Of a DNA stretch of 64,000 bases, positions 25,198-35,068 are shown piece after piece. The notes beneath the pieces were generated by a model. It was not told where the DNA came from. It worked only from the letters and a program-made list of their open reading frames with translations, and did not search any database. Location of the stretch: assembly GCA_964648795.1 (NCBI GenBank), contig CAZYMB010000004.1, positions 104,478 through 168,477 on the forward strand. The letters run 5' to 3'. Source of the stretch: JAHDDW01 sp964648795. Its GTDB lineage: Bacteria; Actinomycetota; Acidimicrobiia; Acidimicrobiales; SZUA-35. Position 1 is the first letter of the stretch. The number at the start of each line of letters is the position of its first letter. The position numbers and the translations under genes were made by a program.

Positions 25198-27361
25198 AAT
25201 CTGAATCTAGCGCATCCGCATCAACACTGGACTTAGTACGAAAGATATCTTCTCTTAGGTCTTCGCCTGCCAAGCGTTGCCAAGACTGCCTGATTCGATC
25301 TGCAGTAGTCTGCTTGCCAAAGGTCTCACACACTTCAACCATTCGAGCTGTGAGCCTTTCATCGGACTTAACTGCTACCAGCCCTGACTTTAGCGCTCTA
25401 AAAGCAGCATGAAAATCACCAGCAACAACATGTCGTGAGGCAAGTTCGACAGTTAGATCTACAACACAGGCTTCGGCTTCTGCATACACATATGAGTGAT
25501 ATGAAATCCAACTCCAGTGTCTTGTGGAGGCAACAGAAAATACTTCTCCTCCTATTAGCTCGAGTCCAGCCTCAATTTGTTCAGAGCTAGCCTTAGGACC
25601 TGCCGCCATCAGTTCACGCAAACTGTCTAGGTCAGATGAAATTCCTGAAATCTGGTACATTCCCTGACTAGCTGTAGGAAAGAACTCTCGCCCTAGTTTG
25701 GCTCTAGTTTCAGAAACGAGATTGGAAAAAGTCTTGTCTGTTACTCGCTGACCATCCCAAAGCGCTTCCTTTAGCTGTGAGCGTGAACTTGGGCCATTAA
25801 CGACTAGATATGTAACCAACGACAACTGTCGTTGCGTTAGTTCAGAGTTTCCATCAAGTCTGACTGGACCCAGAACATGCAACATCAAAGTGTTTGATGA
25901 GTGCCAGTTGGCTGGCTTGACCTTCTTGGCCACTGATCCTGCCTTAGCATCTATCAAAGATAGGACCACTTCTGCAGTCTGATTCGTTACCCGCTGAGCT
26001 TGTTCATTGATAGACAAACCCCCAAAGGCAACTTCACCATGTTCGGTGAATTCAAGATCGAGTTTGGCATCTTTGGTTGGATCCCATTCCAGAACATAAA
26101 GGTCCTTGTCGTTACATAGCTCAGGGGTCAGAGTGATACCTTCTAACTCAACTGAGCTTGCGACCACAACTGTTCCCTTGCTTTTAGAAGAGCGATCCCT
26201 GTTGCTACATATCAAGTTTCGAAGTTCAGCTAAGTCAATTTCTCGAACCTGATCAAATTTTGCCACGATGGCCTTACATGCAGGAGAGACCACCACTTCT
26301 AAAGGCGCCTTAGCTACCAACACTTGCAGAATCGCTGAATTAAGAAACTGCCCACATGAAAGATCGAACCCTCCAACCACGATGTGTGAGGACTTGCCAA
26401 GATCAATCGCACGATCTCTAGACACCATCAACTGCAATTCTCCGGTTGGTTGGAGTGAGCTTGGCCAATTGTCCGAGCCTGGTGGTACTTCTGTTACCAA
26501 CACTTGATCAGTGCCATCGGCCAAAACTCGATTTATCGCAGCTTCATAGCCGCTAGGCCTAACTCTAGGTTCAGAGATGTACTCACCAGGATTTCTATCG
26601 ATACTTCTGCGACGCCTTGCTGTTCGCAGTGCCTCAACAATGTCAACTACTAGAACACTACCTGCTACACCTAGCCCGGTTAGAACACTGGAAGCGTCTC
26701 TTTCAAATGCACCATCTGAATCAATACCTATAGAAACTGACTTTGAGTCAACCTCGACCACCTTTGGCACCCTGAGTTTCCAGCCTGGCTTAATAATTTC
26801 GGTCTTGGTGGTAATAACAGCACCATCATCGACTGCGGTGTTCATGTTTAACGAGCGAATGTAGGACCATGCGGCTGGATCACTCATGTACATTTGTGCC
26901 AAGGAAACCCATGACTCCCCCACAGCAACGGTGTGTAGTGAGACCTGGGGCGCTTGTTTTGTCGGAGTAGCTGCATTCTTGAGGTCAAGCGGTGTGTTAT
27001 CTACTCCAGAGACTTCGGGAACGGTGCTGGAAGCTTCGACAGCACCAATTGTTGTGGCCAACACACCGGTTGCGATTAACATCCGACGAAATACCGTTGA
27101 ACCTAAGCCATTGGACTGCCCAGGTCTGATGAGCTCACTAGCTGTGAATCGCACGAACAAGAGCCAAGAAGCCCAAGCTAAGAAATGAAGTACAACACTG
27201 ACTATCGAAATAGTTGTGGGTCCATCCGAGACAAAATTGCTTAAATCACTAGGAGCTCGCCAACCGTATATCGGTGAGCCAATCAAAATTAGCCCCAGTG
27301 GCATCGCAAACAAAACAGCTGGAAATAGCATCGATTGGACTATTTTTCTAAACACCGCCAT
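25178..27361 (-). CDS. LysM-containing membrane protein with BTAD-type transcription-regulator module
   Basis: Two or three transmembrane helices in the first 120 residues are followed by a LysM-like segment (TVAVGESWVSLAQMY...WKLRVPKVVEV, about 140-205). A central region with GGFDLSCGQFLNSAI is related in style to nucleotide-binding folds but lacks a P-loop. Near residue 490 a winged-helix domain begins (LHVLGPVRLDG, LTQRQLSLVTYL, LKEALWDG), followed by a BTAD-like helical repeat to the end. Similar LysM-BTAD proteins are found in actinobacteria beside secretion or pilus genes; their role is not established. Confidence 0.8.
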   Translation of the reverse strand: MAVFRKIVQSMLFPAVLFAMPLGLILIGSPIYGWRAPSDLSNFVSDGPTTISIVSVVLHFLAWASWLLFVRFTASELIRPGQSNGLGSTVFRRMLIATGVLATTIGAVEASSTVPEVSGVDNTPLDLKNAATPTKQAPQVSLHTVAVGESWVSLAQMYMSDPAAWSYIRSLNMNTAVDDGAVITTKTEIIKPGWKLRVPKVVEVDSKSVSIGIDSDGAFERDASSVLTGLGVAGSVLVVDIVEALRTARRRRSIDRNPGEYISEPRVRPSGYEAAINRVLADGTDQVLVTEVPPGSDNWPSSLQPTGELQLMVSRDRAIDLGKSSHIVVGGFDLSCGQFLNSAILQVLVAKAPLEVVVSPACKAIVAKFDQVREIDLAELRNLICSNRDRSSKSKGTVVVASSVELEGITLTPELCNDKDLYVLEWDPTKDAKLDLEFTEHGEVAFGGLSINEQAQRVTNQTAEVVLSLIDAKAGSVAKKVKPANWHSSNTLMLHVLGPVRLDGNSELTQRQLSLVTYLVVNGPSSRSQLKEALWDGQRVTDKTFSNLVSETRAKLGREFFPTASQGMYQISGISSDLDSLRELMAAGPKASSEQIEAGLELIGGEVFSVASTRHWSWISYHSYVYAEAEACVVDLTVELASRHVVAGDFHAAFRALKSGLVAVKSDERLTARMVEVCETFGKQTTADRIRQSWQRLAGEDLREDIFRTKSSVDADALDSDYAQATN

Positions 27362-27501
27362 GTTATTCCTTGTAGTGGGCTCAACAGCCCAGATTCTGAC
27401 GCCGTTGTCCGACTAACAGTCTAGCCCGCAACAGAGAGGTTCTGACTGGCCCCTATTCACGTGTCTAACCGCCAGCACTACTGGTAGGCTCTGGTTAACT
27501 A

Positions 27502-27575
27502 GCGCCTGTAGCTCAATTGGATAGAGTAGCTGGCTTCGAACCAGTTGGTTGGGGGTTCAAGTCCCTCCAGGCGTA
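27502..27575 (+). tRNA. tRNA-Arg (anticodon TCG)
   Basis: A full cloverleaf can be drawn: acceptor stem GCGCCTG with CAGGCGT, D arm GCTC/GAGT, anticodon stem GCTGG/CCAGT around the loop CTTCGAA (anticodon TCG), and T arm GGGGG-TTCAAGT-CCCTC. Discriminator base A; CCA is not encoded. It reads CGN arginine codons. No copy of its 3' end was found nearby, so no integration-site signal. Confidence 0.95.
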
Positions 27576-27677
27576 CTTAGCTAGTTATAGGTAATTAGAT
27601 CTATAGGCCAGCTGGGCTAATCACTAGTCGTTCTAAAGAATACCTATTACTTCCCGTTAAATAACTAGGGGGAAGTA

Positions 27678-29036
27678 GTGCTCAATCTCTTAAGAAGAAA
27701 ATTGCGTAAGGCCAAGCGACGCAACATATTGGCAATGTCAGTCATCTTCCTCGCGCTAACTTTCTCGATTGGATTATTCGTTGGCCAAGACCCAGAAACC
27801 GGCGAACTTAGCTTTGGTTTCAACCCGGAGAACAGTTTTACAGGCCGTACGTTAAATTTTGTAGCAACCTCGGTCGGACTCCCAAAAATAATCGGAGACG
27901 CCGACACACCCGAAGAGCTAGCTTTCTCTGATGATGATTCTGATAACAATATCGAGCTACAACAAGACGATGGCGTCCTAACTGAAGAAGGAAACTCCAC
28001 TTCAACTTCACGAAGCAATGATTCACAAGTAGTGCCCACTTCACCGGACAGTGAGACTATTCCTGATTCGGCCCGTGATGATGAGCAACGAACTACCTCT
28101 TCTAGGACAGCTACGAGTAGCGACCAAACAAGTAACTCCGAAGATAACACCGATCCTTCAGACGATCAACCCGCTCCTAGTCCAACGACTAACGATGATT
28201 CAGACCCATCACCTTCTACAACTACAGGGACAACAATTGACAACGACGGGCGTGACCCATTTGGGCTACCGGCCGATGACTTCGAGATAATCAGATTTGA
28301 CAGCTTCTCTGATGGTCAGCTCGACACGAATCTCTGGGAACCAAGCCAGGGCCTGAATTTTGATTTCTGGAGACAAGCCCAAGCGACTAACCCATTCGAA
28401 AATAGTTGCTACACCCGAGATCAGGTATTCGAGTCAAACGGAAGTTTGAACATTCAAATCCGAGCAACTACCGACTCAGAAACACAACAAGGCTTGTGCA
28501 AAGGCTACGGCACTGATCGTTTTCAAGCTGTGGGCGGATGGTTAAGCTCTAACTCACCAAACGGAGGCTTCGTGGTTGAACCAGGCCAATACGTAGAAAC
28601 TAAAATTAGTTTCCCGCTCAATGGCAATGACAGCCTCAACTGGTTTCAGATTGACTTTACAGAAACTGAAGGACCTGACGGATTTATATCCCCATTCAAT
28701 AGCTTTACCAATGCTGTCTGTACCCAACATCGCCACTCATCCGGCAACGTTAACCGATGCAACGGTGGAGGACTTGCCAAATCTAACAACGAAAGCCTTG
28801 TCATTGGCACGTTGTGGGAGACAAATGGAGCTATAACCATCTACTATAATGGCACAAAGGTAGACGAGTTCGACAATTCGCTAGCAGAAAATCATACCCA
28901 ACAAAAATTGCGTCTCAATTTCTCATATCGTGTCCCTGGGTTTAGTTCTGGCGGGCTAGGTCGAGTTCTGCCATCAGAAAACTCTCCTCAAACTGTAGAA
29001 ATTGATTACGTAGATCAATACGAGATTGTCGGATAA
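27678..29036 (+). CDS. Membrane-anchored surface protein with GH16/concanavalin-like domain, paralogue 1 of 3
   Basis: GTG start with a strong GGGGGAAG site. A short basic N-terminus (RRKLRKAKRRN) precedes one transmembrane helix and a conserved membrane-near segment (GRTLNF-ATSVGLP-IIG). A serine/threonine/aspartate-rich linker of about 110 residues follows, then a C-terminal domain beginning IIRFDSFSDGQLDTNLW. The domain has conserved cysteines and the strand GTLWETNGAITIYYNG, as in GH16-like jelly rolls. The GH16 catalytic ExDxxE motif is absent, so a binding role is more likely than hydrolysis. First of three tandem copies. Confidence 0.75.
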   Translation: MLNLLRRKLRKAKRRNILAMSVIFLALTFSIGLFVGQDPETGELSFGFNPENSFTGRTLNFVATSVGLPKIIGDADTPEELAFSDDDSDNNIELQQDDGVLTEEGNSTSTSRSNDSQVVPTSPDSETIPDSARDDEQRTTSSRTATSSDQTSNSEDNTDPSDDQPAPSPTTNDDSDPSPSTTTGTTIDNDGRDPFGLPADDFEIIRFDSFSDGQLDTNLWEPSQGLNFDFWRQAQATNPFENSCYTRDQVFESNGSLNIQIRATTDSETQQGLCKGYGTDRFQAVGGWLSSNSPNGGFVVEPGQYVETKISFPLNGNDSLNWFQIDFTETEGPDGFISPFNSFTNAVCTQHRHSSGNVNRCNGGGLAKSNNESLVIGTLWETNGAITIYYNGTKVDEFDNSLAENHTQQKLRLNFSYRVPGFSSGGLGRVLPSENSPQTVEIDYVDQYEIVG

Positions 29037-29054
29037 GTGGGAGGTTACGGCGCA

Positions 29055-30377
29055 TTGTTTTCAACCATTAGACGCAAACTGCGTAGAGCAAAACGACGCA
29101 ATGCTCTTACCGGAGCAGGTCTATTCCTTCTACTTACTTTTGTTTCAGGCTGGTTCATAGGACTTGATCCACAGACAGGAAATCTGACCTTTACCTTGGG
29201 TGGGCAATCTAGTCTTTCAGGGAGAACTCTTAACTACACCGCCACGGCCGTCGGGCTACCCACCGTAATTGGAGCGCCAGATCAGCTAGCTTTTGTTGAT
29301 GACGAGCAAACTTCATCTTCGTCAGACACCTCTGAACCTTCAAATACCGCGACACCGGCCATCCCACAGAACGATGGCAACGTAGCCGGAACCACAAACC
29401 AACAAGAATCAACCACGAACGCTGACCAAACTGGTGAGAATGCCACCACAACTACTAGCAGGCGAATTACCTCACAAACAAACAGCGAAGACACTGACAC
29501 CTCTACATCTCGAGGAGCTGAGCAATCCAGCACAACAGCGACCAGCCGTTTGACAACTGATTCAACTGCCGCCACTAGCAGTAGCCCACTTCCTCCAACT
29601 ACTCTGTTTAGAACTGGTAGAGAACCACAAGTTGGCAATGATCTAGACGCAGATGAATTCAACCTTATTCAATTTGATGATTTCAACGGCACTTCGCTGA
29701 ACACTAATCTCTGGCGGGATACATTCTTCTCTAACAATGGCTACACCCGAGGACTTACTACATCTGAGTCGTCCTGTTATCACGATGACCAAGTTTGGTT
29801 GGCTGGCGGACAACTTCATTTAGGAGCTCGTCGGGCTACCTCGGCTGAAAGTGAAAAGTGTGTAAACAAGGACGAGACCACTGCTGAGTTCGTTTCTGGT
29901 ATGGTTCGCGGATACAACAGCGACACTAAAGATTCACTATTCACTATCGGTGAAGGACAATATGTCGAAACTGAAGTTAACGTCCTTACACACAATGGTG
30001 CACCACAGAACTGGATATCCGTTAGATTCACAGACTTCAAAACTGGTGGAGATTCCTTTAGTCTGCTTCATGGCCGTGGTGACCAGTTCTGCAGTTGGCA
30101 CTTTGTTAGCGGGTCCGATAAACAGGGCTGCTCTAGCCTCAGCGGCACTATCACTGTAGGAATGGCCTGGGAAGGCAACACTCTCAAGGTCTACCGAAAC
30201 AACAAATTCGTGACGAGCCACAGAATCGATTCAAAAATCAGCGAGCTGACTATGACAATCGGATACCGTATACCAAGCAACCCCACAGTTGCTGGATACA
30301 ACGCTCCGACATCAACATCTACGACATCTGCTCAAACCTTCAAGGTCAACTACGTTGACATCTACGAGGTTAAGTAA
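29055..30377 (+). CDS. Membrane-anchored surface protein with GH16/concanavalin-like domain, paralogue 2 of 3
   Basis: The frame is open from a GTG at 29037 that touches the previous stop, but I prefer the TTG at 29055. It gives MFSTIRRKLRRAKRRN, the same length as the paralogue 1 start, and leaves GGGAGGT ten bases upstream as ribosome site. Layout matches paralogue 1: basic N-terminus, one helix, DPQTGNLTFTLGG, a Ser/Thr-rich linker of about 120 residues, and a domain beginning LIQFDDFNGTSLNTNLW with paired cysteines. Catalytic GH16 acids are not seen. It shares the longest near-identical DNA with paralogue 3 (CAGGAAATCTGACCTTTACC). Confidence 0.75.
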   Translation: MFSTIRRKLRRAKRRNALTGAGLFLLLTFVSGWFIGLDPQTGNLTFTLGGQSSLSGRTLNYTATAVGLPTVIGAPDQLAFVDDEQTSSSSDTSEPSNTATPAIPQNDGNVAGTTNQQESTTNADQTGENATTTTSRRITSQTNSEDTDTSTSRGAEQSSTTATSRLTTDSTAATSSSPLPPTTLFRTGREPQVGNDLDADEFNLIQFDDFNGTSLNTNLWRDTFFSNNGYTRGLTTSESSCYHDDQVWLAGGQLHLGARRATSAESEKCVNKDETTAEFVSGMVRGYNSDTKDSLFTIGEGQYVETEVNVLTHNGAPQNWISVRFTDFKTGGDSFSLLHGRGDQFCSWHFVSGSDKQGCSSLSGTITVGMAWEGNTLKVYRNNKFVTSHRIDSKISELTMTIGYRIPSNPTVAGYNAPTSTSTTSAQTFKVNYVDIYEVK

Positions 30378-30379
30378 CC

Positions 30380-31771
30380 ATGATGAACTTCAACCTTCTT
30401 ACCAAAGTCAGACGAACTCTTAGGAAGTTCCGACGTCGAAACGCTTTAGCAATCGTGGGTGCATTTTTTGCACTGACATTTGTGACTGGATGGTTCGTGG
30501 GAGTAGACCCACAAACAGGAAATCTGACCTTTACCTTAGGCGGTGAAAACAGCTTCTCCGGAAAGACCCTTAACTACACAGCGACAGCCGCCGGCCTGCC
30601 AACCATAATCGGAACCCCAGACCAGCTAGCTTTCCAAGGCAGCAATGAAACTTCGGATAATGACCAAGTCGATAGAGCCGACGACGGCAATACGTCGACA
30701 TCGAACCTAGCTCCAGACAACAACGTATCCACAGCTACAGGAGCAATTCAAGAAAACTCGGACCCCATAACGGCTACTACCACAAACAACACAGATACCG
30801 ACGATGACCAAAGCTCGTCCACCACCCTAAGTACCACAAATCGCAACGCTCAAGGAACAACGACTTCATCTACCTCAACACGTTCGACAGAAACACGGGC
30901 AGGAGAAACTACTCCAACCAGTACCCCAGAACTTCCGCCTATATCAAATGGCCGAAGTCCCCTAAACCTAGATCAGCTTGATTTCCAACTTATTGACAGC
31001 GATGACTTCAATGGATCTTCGCTAAACACTGACTTTTGGCAGCCTGGATTATCTGACAGTGGCTACACAGATGCGCTTGCTTATTCTGAGACTGCTTGCT
31101 ACTCCGATAACCAGGTCCAAGTCAGATCTGGATTCCTTGAATTAAGTGCACAACCTGTACCAAACTCAGATCGTAGTCTTTGCCTTAACAACGGGCGACG
31201 AGAAAATGGAAACAAGGCCCAGCTTGATTTTGTTACCGGAATGATAGCCAGCAGACCAGAACCCGAAGGTACGAATAGCGCCTTTGTAGTAGAACAAGGC
31301 GACTATCTCGAGACACGCATTGAAATTCCTGTCACAAACGGTTCGGCTAGAAACTGGGTTGAGGTTTACTTGCACGGTCGTAGAAATTGGCACCCAGGAG
31401 ACGTGTTTAGCACTTTCAACAATGGAGGACTCCTAAGCCCTGTCACGGGCCTCGAAGAGGGCGCGTGCTCACAAAGAATCTTTAAGCCAGGTTTAGCAGA
31501 CCGCAAATTCACGAACTGTACAGATCCCGGAGGTTTCCTAACTGTGGGAACACTATGGAAGAACAACGGGGATATCGAGATTTACCACGATGGAGTGCTA
31601 TTCGATACATATGCAGCCAGTGTTGCTGATGGAATCAGATCGTCTGATTTGAAACTCAACGTTCTAATTGGCTACCGAATCCCAATGTCGAATGCTCCGG
31701 GATATCTCGCACCAACTTCTAAACAAACCATTCGCATCGACTATATCGACCACTACAAGATCGTGGGCTAG
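30380..31771 (+). CDS. Membrane-anchored surface protein with GH16/concanavalin-like domain, paralogue 3 of 3
   Basis: It starts with ATG two bases after the previous stop; a second ATG follows at once. Basic N-terminus, single transmembrane helix, DPQTGNLTFTLGGENSFSG, a Thr/Ser/Asn-rich linker and a C-terminal domain beginning LIDSDDFNGSSLNTDFW. Cysteines at ACYSDNQ, LCLNNG, ACSQR and NCTD match those in the other copies. GTLWKNNGDIEIYHDG corresponds to the other strands of the jelly roll. No GH16 catalytic motif. The three genes form one operon. Confidence 0.75.
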   Translation: MMNFNLLTKVRRTLRKFRRRNALAIVGAFFALTFVTGWFVGVDPQTGNLTFTLGGENSFSGKTLNYTATAAGLPTIIGTPDQLAFQGSNETSDNDQVDRADDGNTSTSNLAPDNNVSTATGAIQENSDPITATTTNNTDTDDDQSSSTTLSTTNRNAQGTTTSSTSTRSTETRAGETTPTSTPELPPISNGRSPLNLDQLDFQLIDSDDFNGSSLNTDFWQPGLSDSGYTDALAYSETACYSDNQVQVRSGFLELSAQPVPNSDRSLCLNNGRRENGNKAQLDFVTGMIASRPEPEGTNSAFVVEQGDYLETRIEIPVTNGSARNWVEVYLHGRRNWHPGDVFSTFNNGGLLSPVTGLEEGACSQRIFKPGLADRKFTNCTDPGGFLTVGTLWKNNGDIEIYHDGVLFDTYAASVADGIRSSDLKLNVLIGYRIPMSNAPGYLAPTSKQTIRIDYIDHYKIVG

Positions 31772-31846
31772 ACCGAGGGGACGTAGCATGGTTACTCACG
31801 ACCAACTATGTTGACGTTTGCAACTTTAACTAAACAAAGTACTGTG

Positions 31847-33934
31847 CTAGCTGGCCAGATACCTAGGCAAAGACTCTGAGTGAACCACTGTCAGGCGTTT
31901 CGTTGAACGGGTGCAACCCACATAGAGTGAGCGCTCACCTTGTGACTCTTCACTAACTATCTTGGCAGGTTCGACTACAACCGAAGAGTCAACTTCCAGA
32001 CCCTTAACTACATGGATGGGGATAATAGTAATCGCTGACTTTAAGTCATCTGACAAACCTTTACCAACTTCGACATCGCGACTTTCAAACTCACCAATGA
32101 TTTCCTCATACATAGACGCTGGACACACAACAGCTACGTTCGGCGAACCATCGTAATCCCGTTCTCTAACAGCTGTCTCAACAACCTGACCTAACAAGTC
32201 TTGCGAGGCAACGGAGATAACTTCTGGCTCATCTCCTTCAGAACGAACAGACTCCGGAGCTGACATTCCTGGAATAGCGTACTCAAGAATACGACCAGCA
32301 AATTTCATGATCGGACCAGGAATGCGGTAGCCGACAGTTAGTTCTTTAGTAGTGATCTGCTTTTCTGGGAGGTGGTCAAGAATGTCTTGCCAACTGTGGT
32401 GGGCCCAAACTCCAGTTGATTGAGCGATATCACCAACAATAGTCATTGACCCACTTAGTGAGCGACGAGTCAACATACGCAACTGTAATGGGGACAAGTC
32501 CTGTGCCTCATCAACCACAATATGGCCATAAGTTCTTATCGAGTCTCTGCCTTTCTTCTTAGGGTGAGGACCTAGTAACTCCCAAGCCTCATCCAACAGT
32601 GGAACGTCGTCGACAGTCCAAATAACTTTTTCTGCCAAGCTCAATTCTTCACGCTCACGCCTTAGGCTTTTGCGCTCCACATCGTTAAGTTTTTTGCCAG
32701 CTGCAGAACACAATAAAGCGTCGGACCCAAATAGGTCATGTAACAACTCTGCAGGTGTTAGCAAAGGCCACATTCGTTCAAGAAGTTCTTTCATCTGCTT
32801 AGACGCAGCTAGCTGATCTCGAATAGTGTCTGAGTGGAAACTGTCTGGATGTATCTCTGATAGGTATTCGTAAATCCCAGCCTCAACGAAGCTCTGTGCA
32901 GCGTTATGATCTCGATACCTTCTTCTGGCTTCTGAAATCAAATCCTTTGACGCTGTTGGAGTAACACGTAACTTTCGAATGCCTAACTCGATCACAAAAT
33001 CTTCGGTCAACTCACGCTGACGATCCTTGACAGCCTTCTTGAGTACGCCGATCATTCGGACGTCGCCCTTAATGCGTGCAGCTGCCGTCTCATCTCTACC
33101 CTGGACTCGAACTCCGCCAACTAGATCGGCTAGTACCGAAAGTTCGACTCCGGCTTCTCCTAAGGAAGGAAGTACTTGCTCGATATATCCAAGGAACAAC
33201 TTGTTTGGGCCAATTACTAGAATGCCTTGGGTATCGAGTGGGAACCTATGTTCGTACATTAAGTACGCCGCTCGGTGAAGAGCAATAACCGTCTTACCGG
33301 TACCAGGACCACCCTGACATAGCAAGATTCCCTTCATTGGTGATCGAATAATCTCGTCTTGCTCTGCTTGAATTGTCCCGACAATATCGCCAAGCTTGCC
33401 TGAGCGATTCTCTGATAGTGCTGCAACCAGCGCGCCGTGGCCTTGTAGCTCTGTGCCGCCAACAACTACTGCGGACCTGCCAGCGGCATCGCCAAAGAAC
33501 TCATCTTCAAGATCGAGAATTTGTCTACTTCGCGACACAAAGTGACGCCTTCTCACAAGGCCGAGGCTGTCACGGCCTGTTGCTCTATAAAAGGGTTCTG
33601 ATATAGGGGCTCGCCAGTCCACTAACAACACGTTATGTTCTGAGTCTGAAACTCCCATCCTTCCTATGTGATAGCTGGCAGGTCCTTCGTCTTCGTCATA
33701 GTCGATTCGCCCGAAACAAATAGACCGGTCGCCAAGATCAAGGTCTTTCAGCCGGTTCAAAATATTCTCGTAGAATACTTCTCGTTCCCAGCGAGCTTGA
33801 TTAGTGCCACCAACGCCAACTTCGACCATACCTTTGAGCTTTTTTGCAGCCTCACGAGACTCATCCAAGGACTCAAATATTTTGTCAACATGAGCTTGTT
33901 CTTGGGCTAACTCTTGGTTTTTGTCATTGGCCAT
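31847..33934 (-). CDS. HelD-type superfamily 1 helicase (RNA polymerase recycling factor family)
   Basis: The N-terminal 60 residues (ELAQEQAHVDKIFESLDE) are the antiparallel coiled coil typical of HelD. Then come YHIGRMGVSD and DWRAPISEPFYRA, the Walker A motif GGPGTGKTVIALHRAAYLMYEHR, and VVDEAQDLSPLQLRML (motif II). The C-terminal motifs include TVGYRIPGPIM and VKGLEVDSSVV. HelD proteins pull stalled RNA polymerase off DNA and, in actinobacteria, can protect it from rifamycins. I chose ATG 33934 (MANDKNQEL) because the family starts this way; the frame is open to a TTG at 34030, only six bases from divergent hemE. Confidence 0.9.
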   Translation of the reverse strand: MANDKNQELAQEQAHVDKIFESLDESREAAKKLKGMVEVGVGGTNQARWEREVFYENILNRLKDLDLGDRSICFGRIDYDEDEGPASYHIGRMGVSDSEHNVLLVDWRAPISEPFYRATGRDSLGLVRRRHFVSRSRQILDLEDEFFGDAAGRSAVVVGGTELQGHGALVAALSENRSGKLGDIVGTIQAEQDEIIRSPMKGILLCQGGPGTGKTVIALHRAAYLMYEHRFPLDTQGILVIGPNKLFLGYIEQVLPSLGEAGVELSVLADLVGGVRVQGRDETAAARIKGDVRMIGVLKKAVKDRQRELTEDFVIELGIRKLRVTPTASKDLISEARRRYRDHNAAQSFVEAGIYEYLSEIHPDSFHSDTIRDQLAASKQMKELLERMWPLLTPAELLHDLFGSDALLCSAAGKKLNDVERKSLRREREELSLAEKVIWTVDDVPLLDEAWELLGPHPKKKGRDSIRTYGHIVVDEAQDLSPLQLRMLTRRSLSGSMTIVGDIAQSTGVWAHHSWQDILDHLPEKQITTKELTVGYRIPGPIMKFAGRILEYAIPGMSAPESVRSEGDEPEVISVASQDLLGQVVETAVRERDYDGSPNVAVVCPASMYEEIIGEFESRDVEVGKGLSDDLKSAITIIPIHVVKGLEVDSSVVVEPAKIVSEESQGERSLYVGCTRSTKRLTVVHSESLPRYLAS

Positions 33935-34036
33935 ATCTTCATCCAGGTCCAAAAAAGGGGAACTTCTAAGCCTATCTGGAACAACTAGAGATCGGTTTCT
34001 GGCGTTGCCGTCTAGTACCGCTAGCCTCAATTAGAG

Positions 34037-35068
34037 ATGAAACCACTTATACAAGCAGCTAGCGGTCAAACACCAGCGAGAGTTCCAGTCTGGTTTATGC
34101 GCCAAGCCGGACGCTCACTACCGGAGTACCTGGAAATACGCGGTGAAGGATCAATACTGAACGCAATCTCAGATCCTAAACGTGCAGCTGAAATTACTCT
34201 TCAACCAACTCGACGCTATGACATCGATGGAGCAGTGCTCTTCAGCGACATCATCACTCCTCTTTGGGCAATGGATGCTGGAATAGATATCAAGCCCGGA
34301 GTCGGACCTGTCACCGAGAAACCGTTCCGCTCTTATGATGACCTCAATCGTCTACGCCCGCTAACTGCCAAAGATCTCTGGTTTCAGGCCGAGACAATCG
34401 AACTTATCCTAGCCGAAACAGATCTTCCCTTAATTGGATTTTGTGGAGCACCCTTCACCTTGGCCACCTATTTAATAGAGGGTAAGCCTTCTAAGAATCA
34501 TTCCATTACTAAGCAGATGATGTTTGCTGAGCCAGCCCTATTCGAAGACCTTTGCACCAAACTCACTGACATTGTGATTACTTCTCTACAACTTCAAATC
34601 GAATCTGGTGCTTCTATTGTTCAACTGTTCGATTCGTGGGCTGGGGCTCTACATCCAAACCACTATGAACAATTCATTGCTCCTCACAGCAAACGGATAA
34701 TCGACACAATCAGACCAACTGGCGTGCCAATCATCCACTTCGGCACTGGCACCTCTGACTTACTGCAACAAATAAAAGATACTGGGCCCGATGTAGTTGG
34801 AGTCGATTGGAAAACTCCTCTGGCCAAAGCTAGAACTCAACTTGGCGATATCGGGCTACAAGGCAACCTTGATTCCTGCGTCTGCTTAGGACCTTGGGAA
34901 AATGTAAAGGTAGAGACCGATCGAATACTCGCAGAAAATAACGGCCACCCTGCCTACATCTTTAACCTCGGACACGGGGTTCTTCCAGCGACCAACCCTG
35001 ATATCTTGGCTCAGCTAGCTGATTATGTGCACGAAGCTGGAACCAACATGCTTCAAAGCAATGAGTAA
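34037..35068 (+). CDS. hemE: Uroporphyrinogen decarboxylase
   Basis: At 343 residues it has normal length. Motifs are WFMRQAGRSLPEY near residue 20 with the conserved arginines, FSDIITPLWAMD, and FCGAPFTLATYLIEG. It converts uroporphyrinogen III to coproporphyrinogen III in haem synthesis. The next gene, an oxidase of the same pathway, overlaps its last codons. Confidence 0.97.
   Translation: MKPLIQAASGQTPARVPVWFMRQAGRSLPEYLEIRGEGSILNAISDPKRAAEITLQPTRRYDIDGAVLFSDIITPLWAMDAGIDIKPGVGPVTEKPFRSYDDLNRLRPLTAKDLWFQAETIELILAETDLPLIGFCGAPFTLATYLIEGKPSKNHSITKQMMFAEPALFEDLCTKLTDIVITSLQLQIESGASIVQLFDSWAGALHPNHYEQFIAPHSKRIIDTIRPTGVPIIHFGTGTSDLLQQIKDTGPDVVGVDWKTPLAKARTQLGDIGLQGNLDSCVCLGPWENVKVETDRILAENNGHPAYIFNLGHGVLPATNPDILAQLADYVHEAGTNMLQSNE

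Noticed and set aside
27502..27677. Integration site at the tRNA-Arg gene
   Set aside because: No repeat of the tRNA 3' end was found downstream and no integrase is near; the three paralogues look like normal chromosomal genes.
34030..34030. TTG start for the HelD helicase
   Set aside because: It would leave six bases to hemE and adds 32 residues not typical of the family; ATG 33934 fits the family start.
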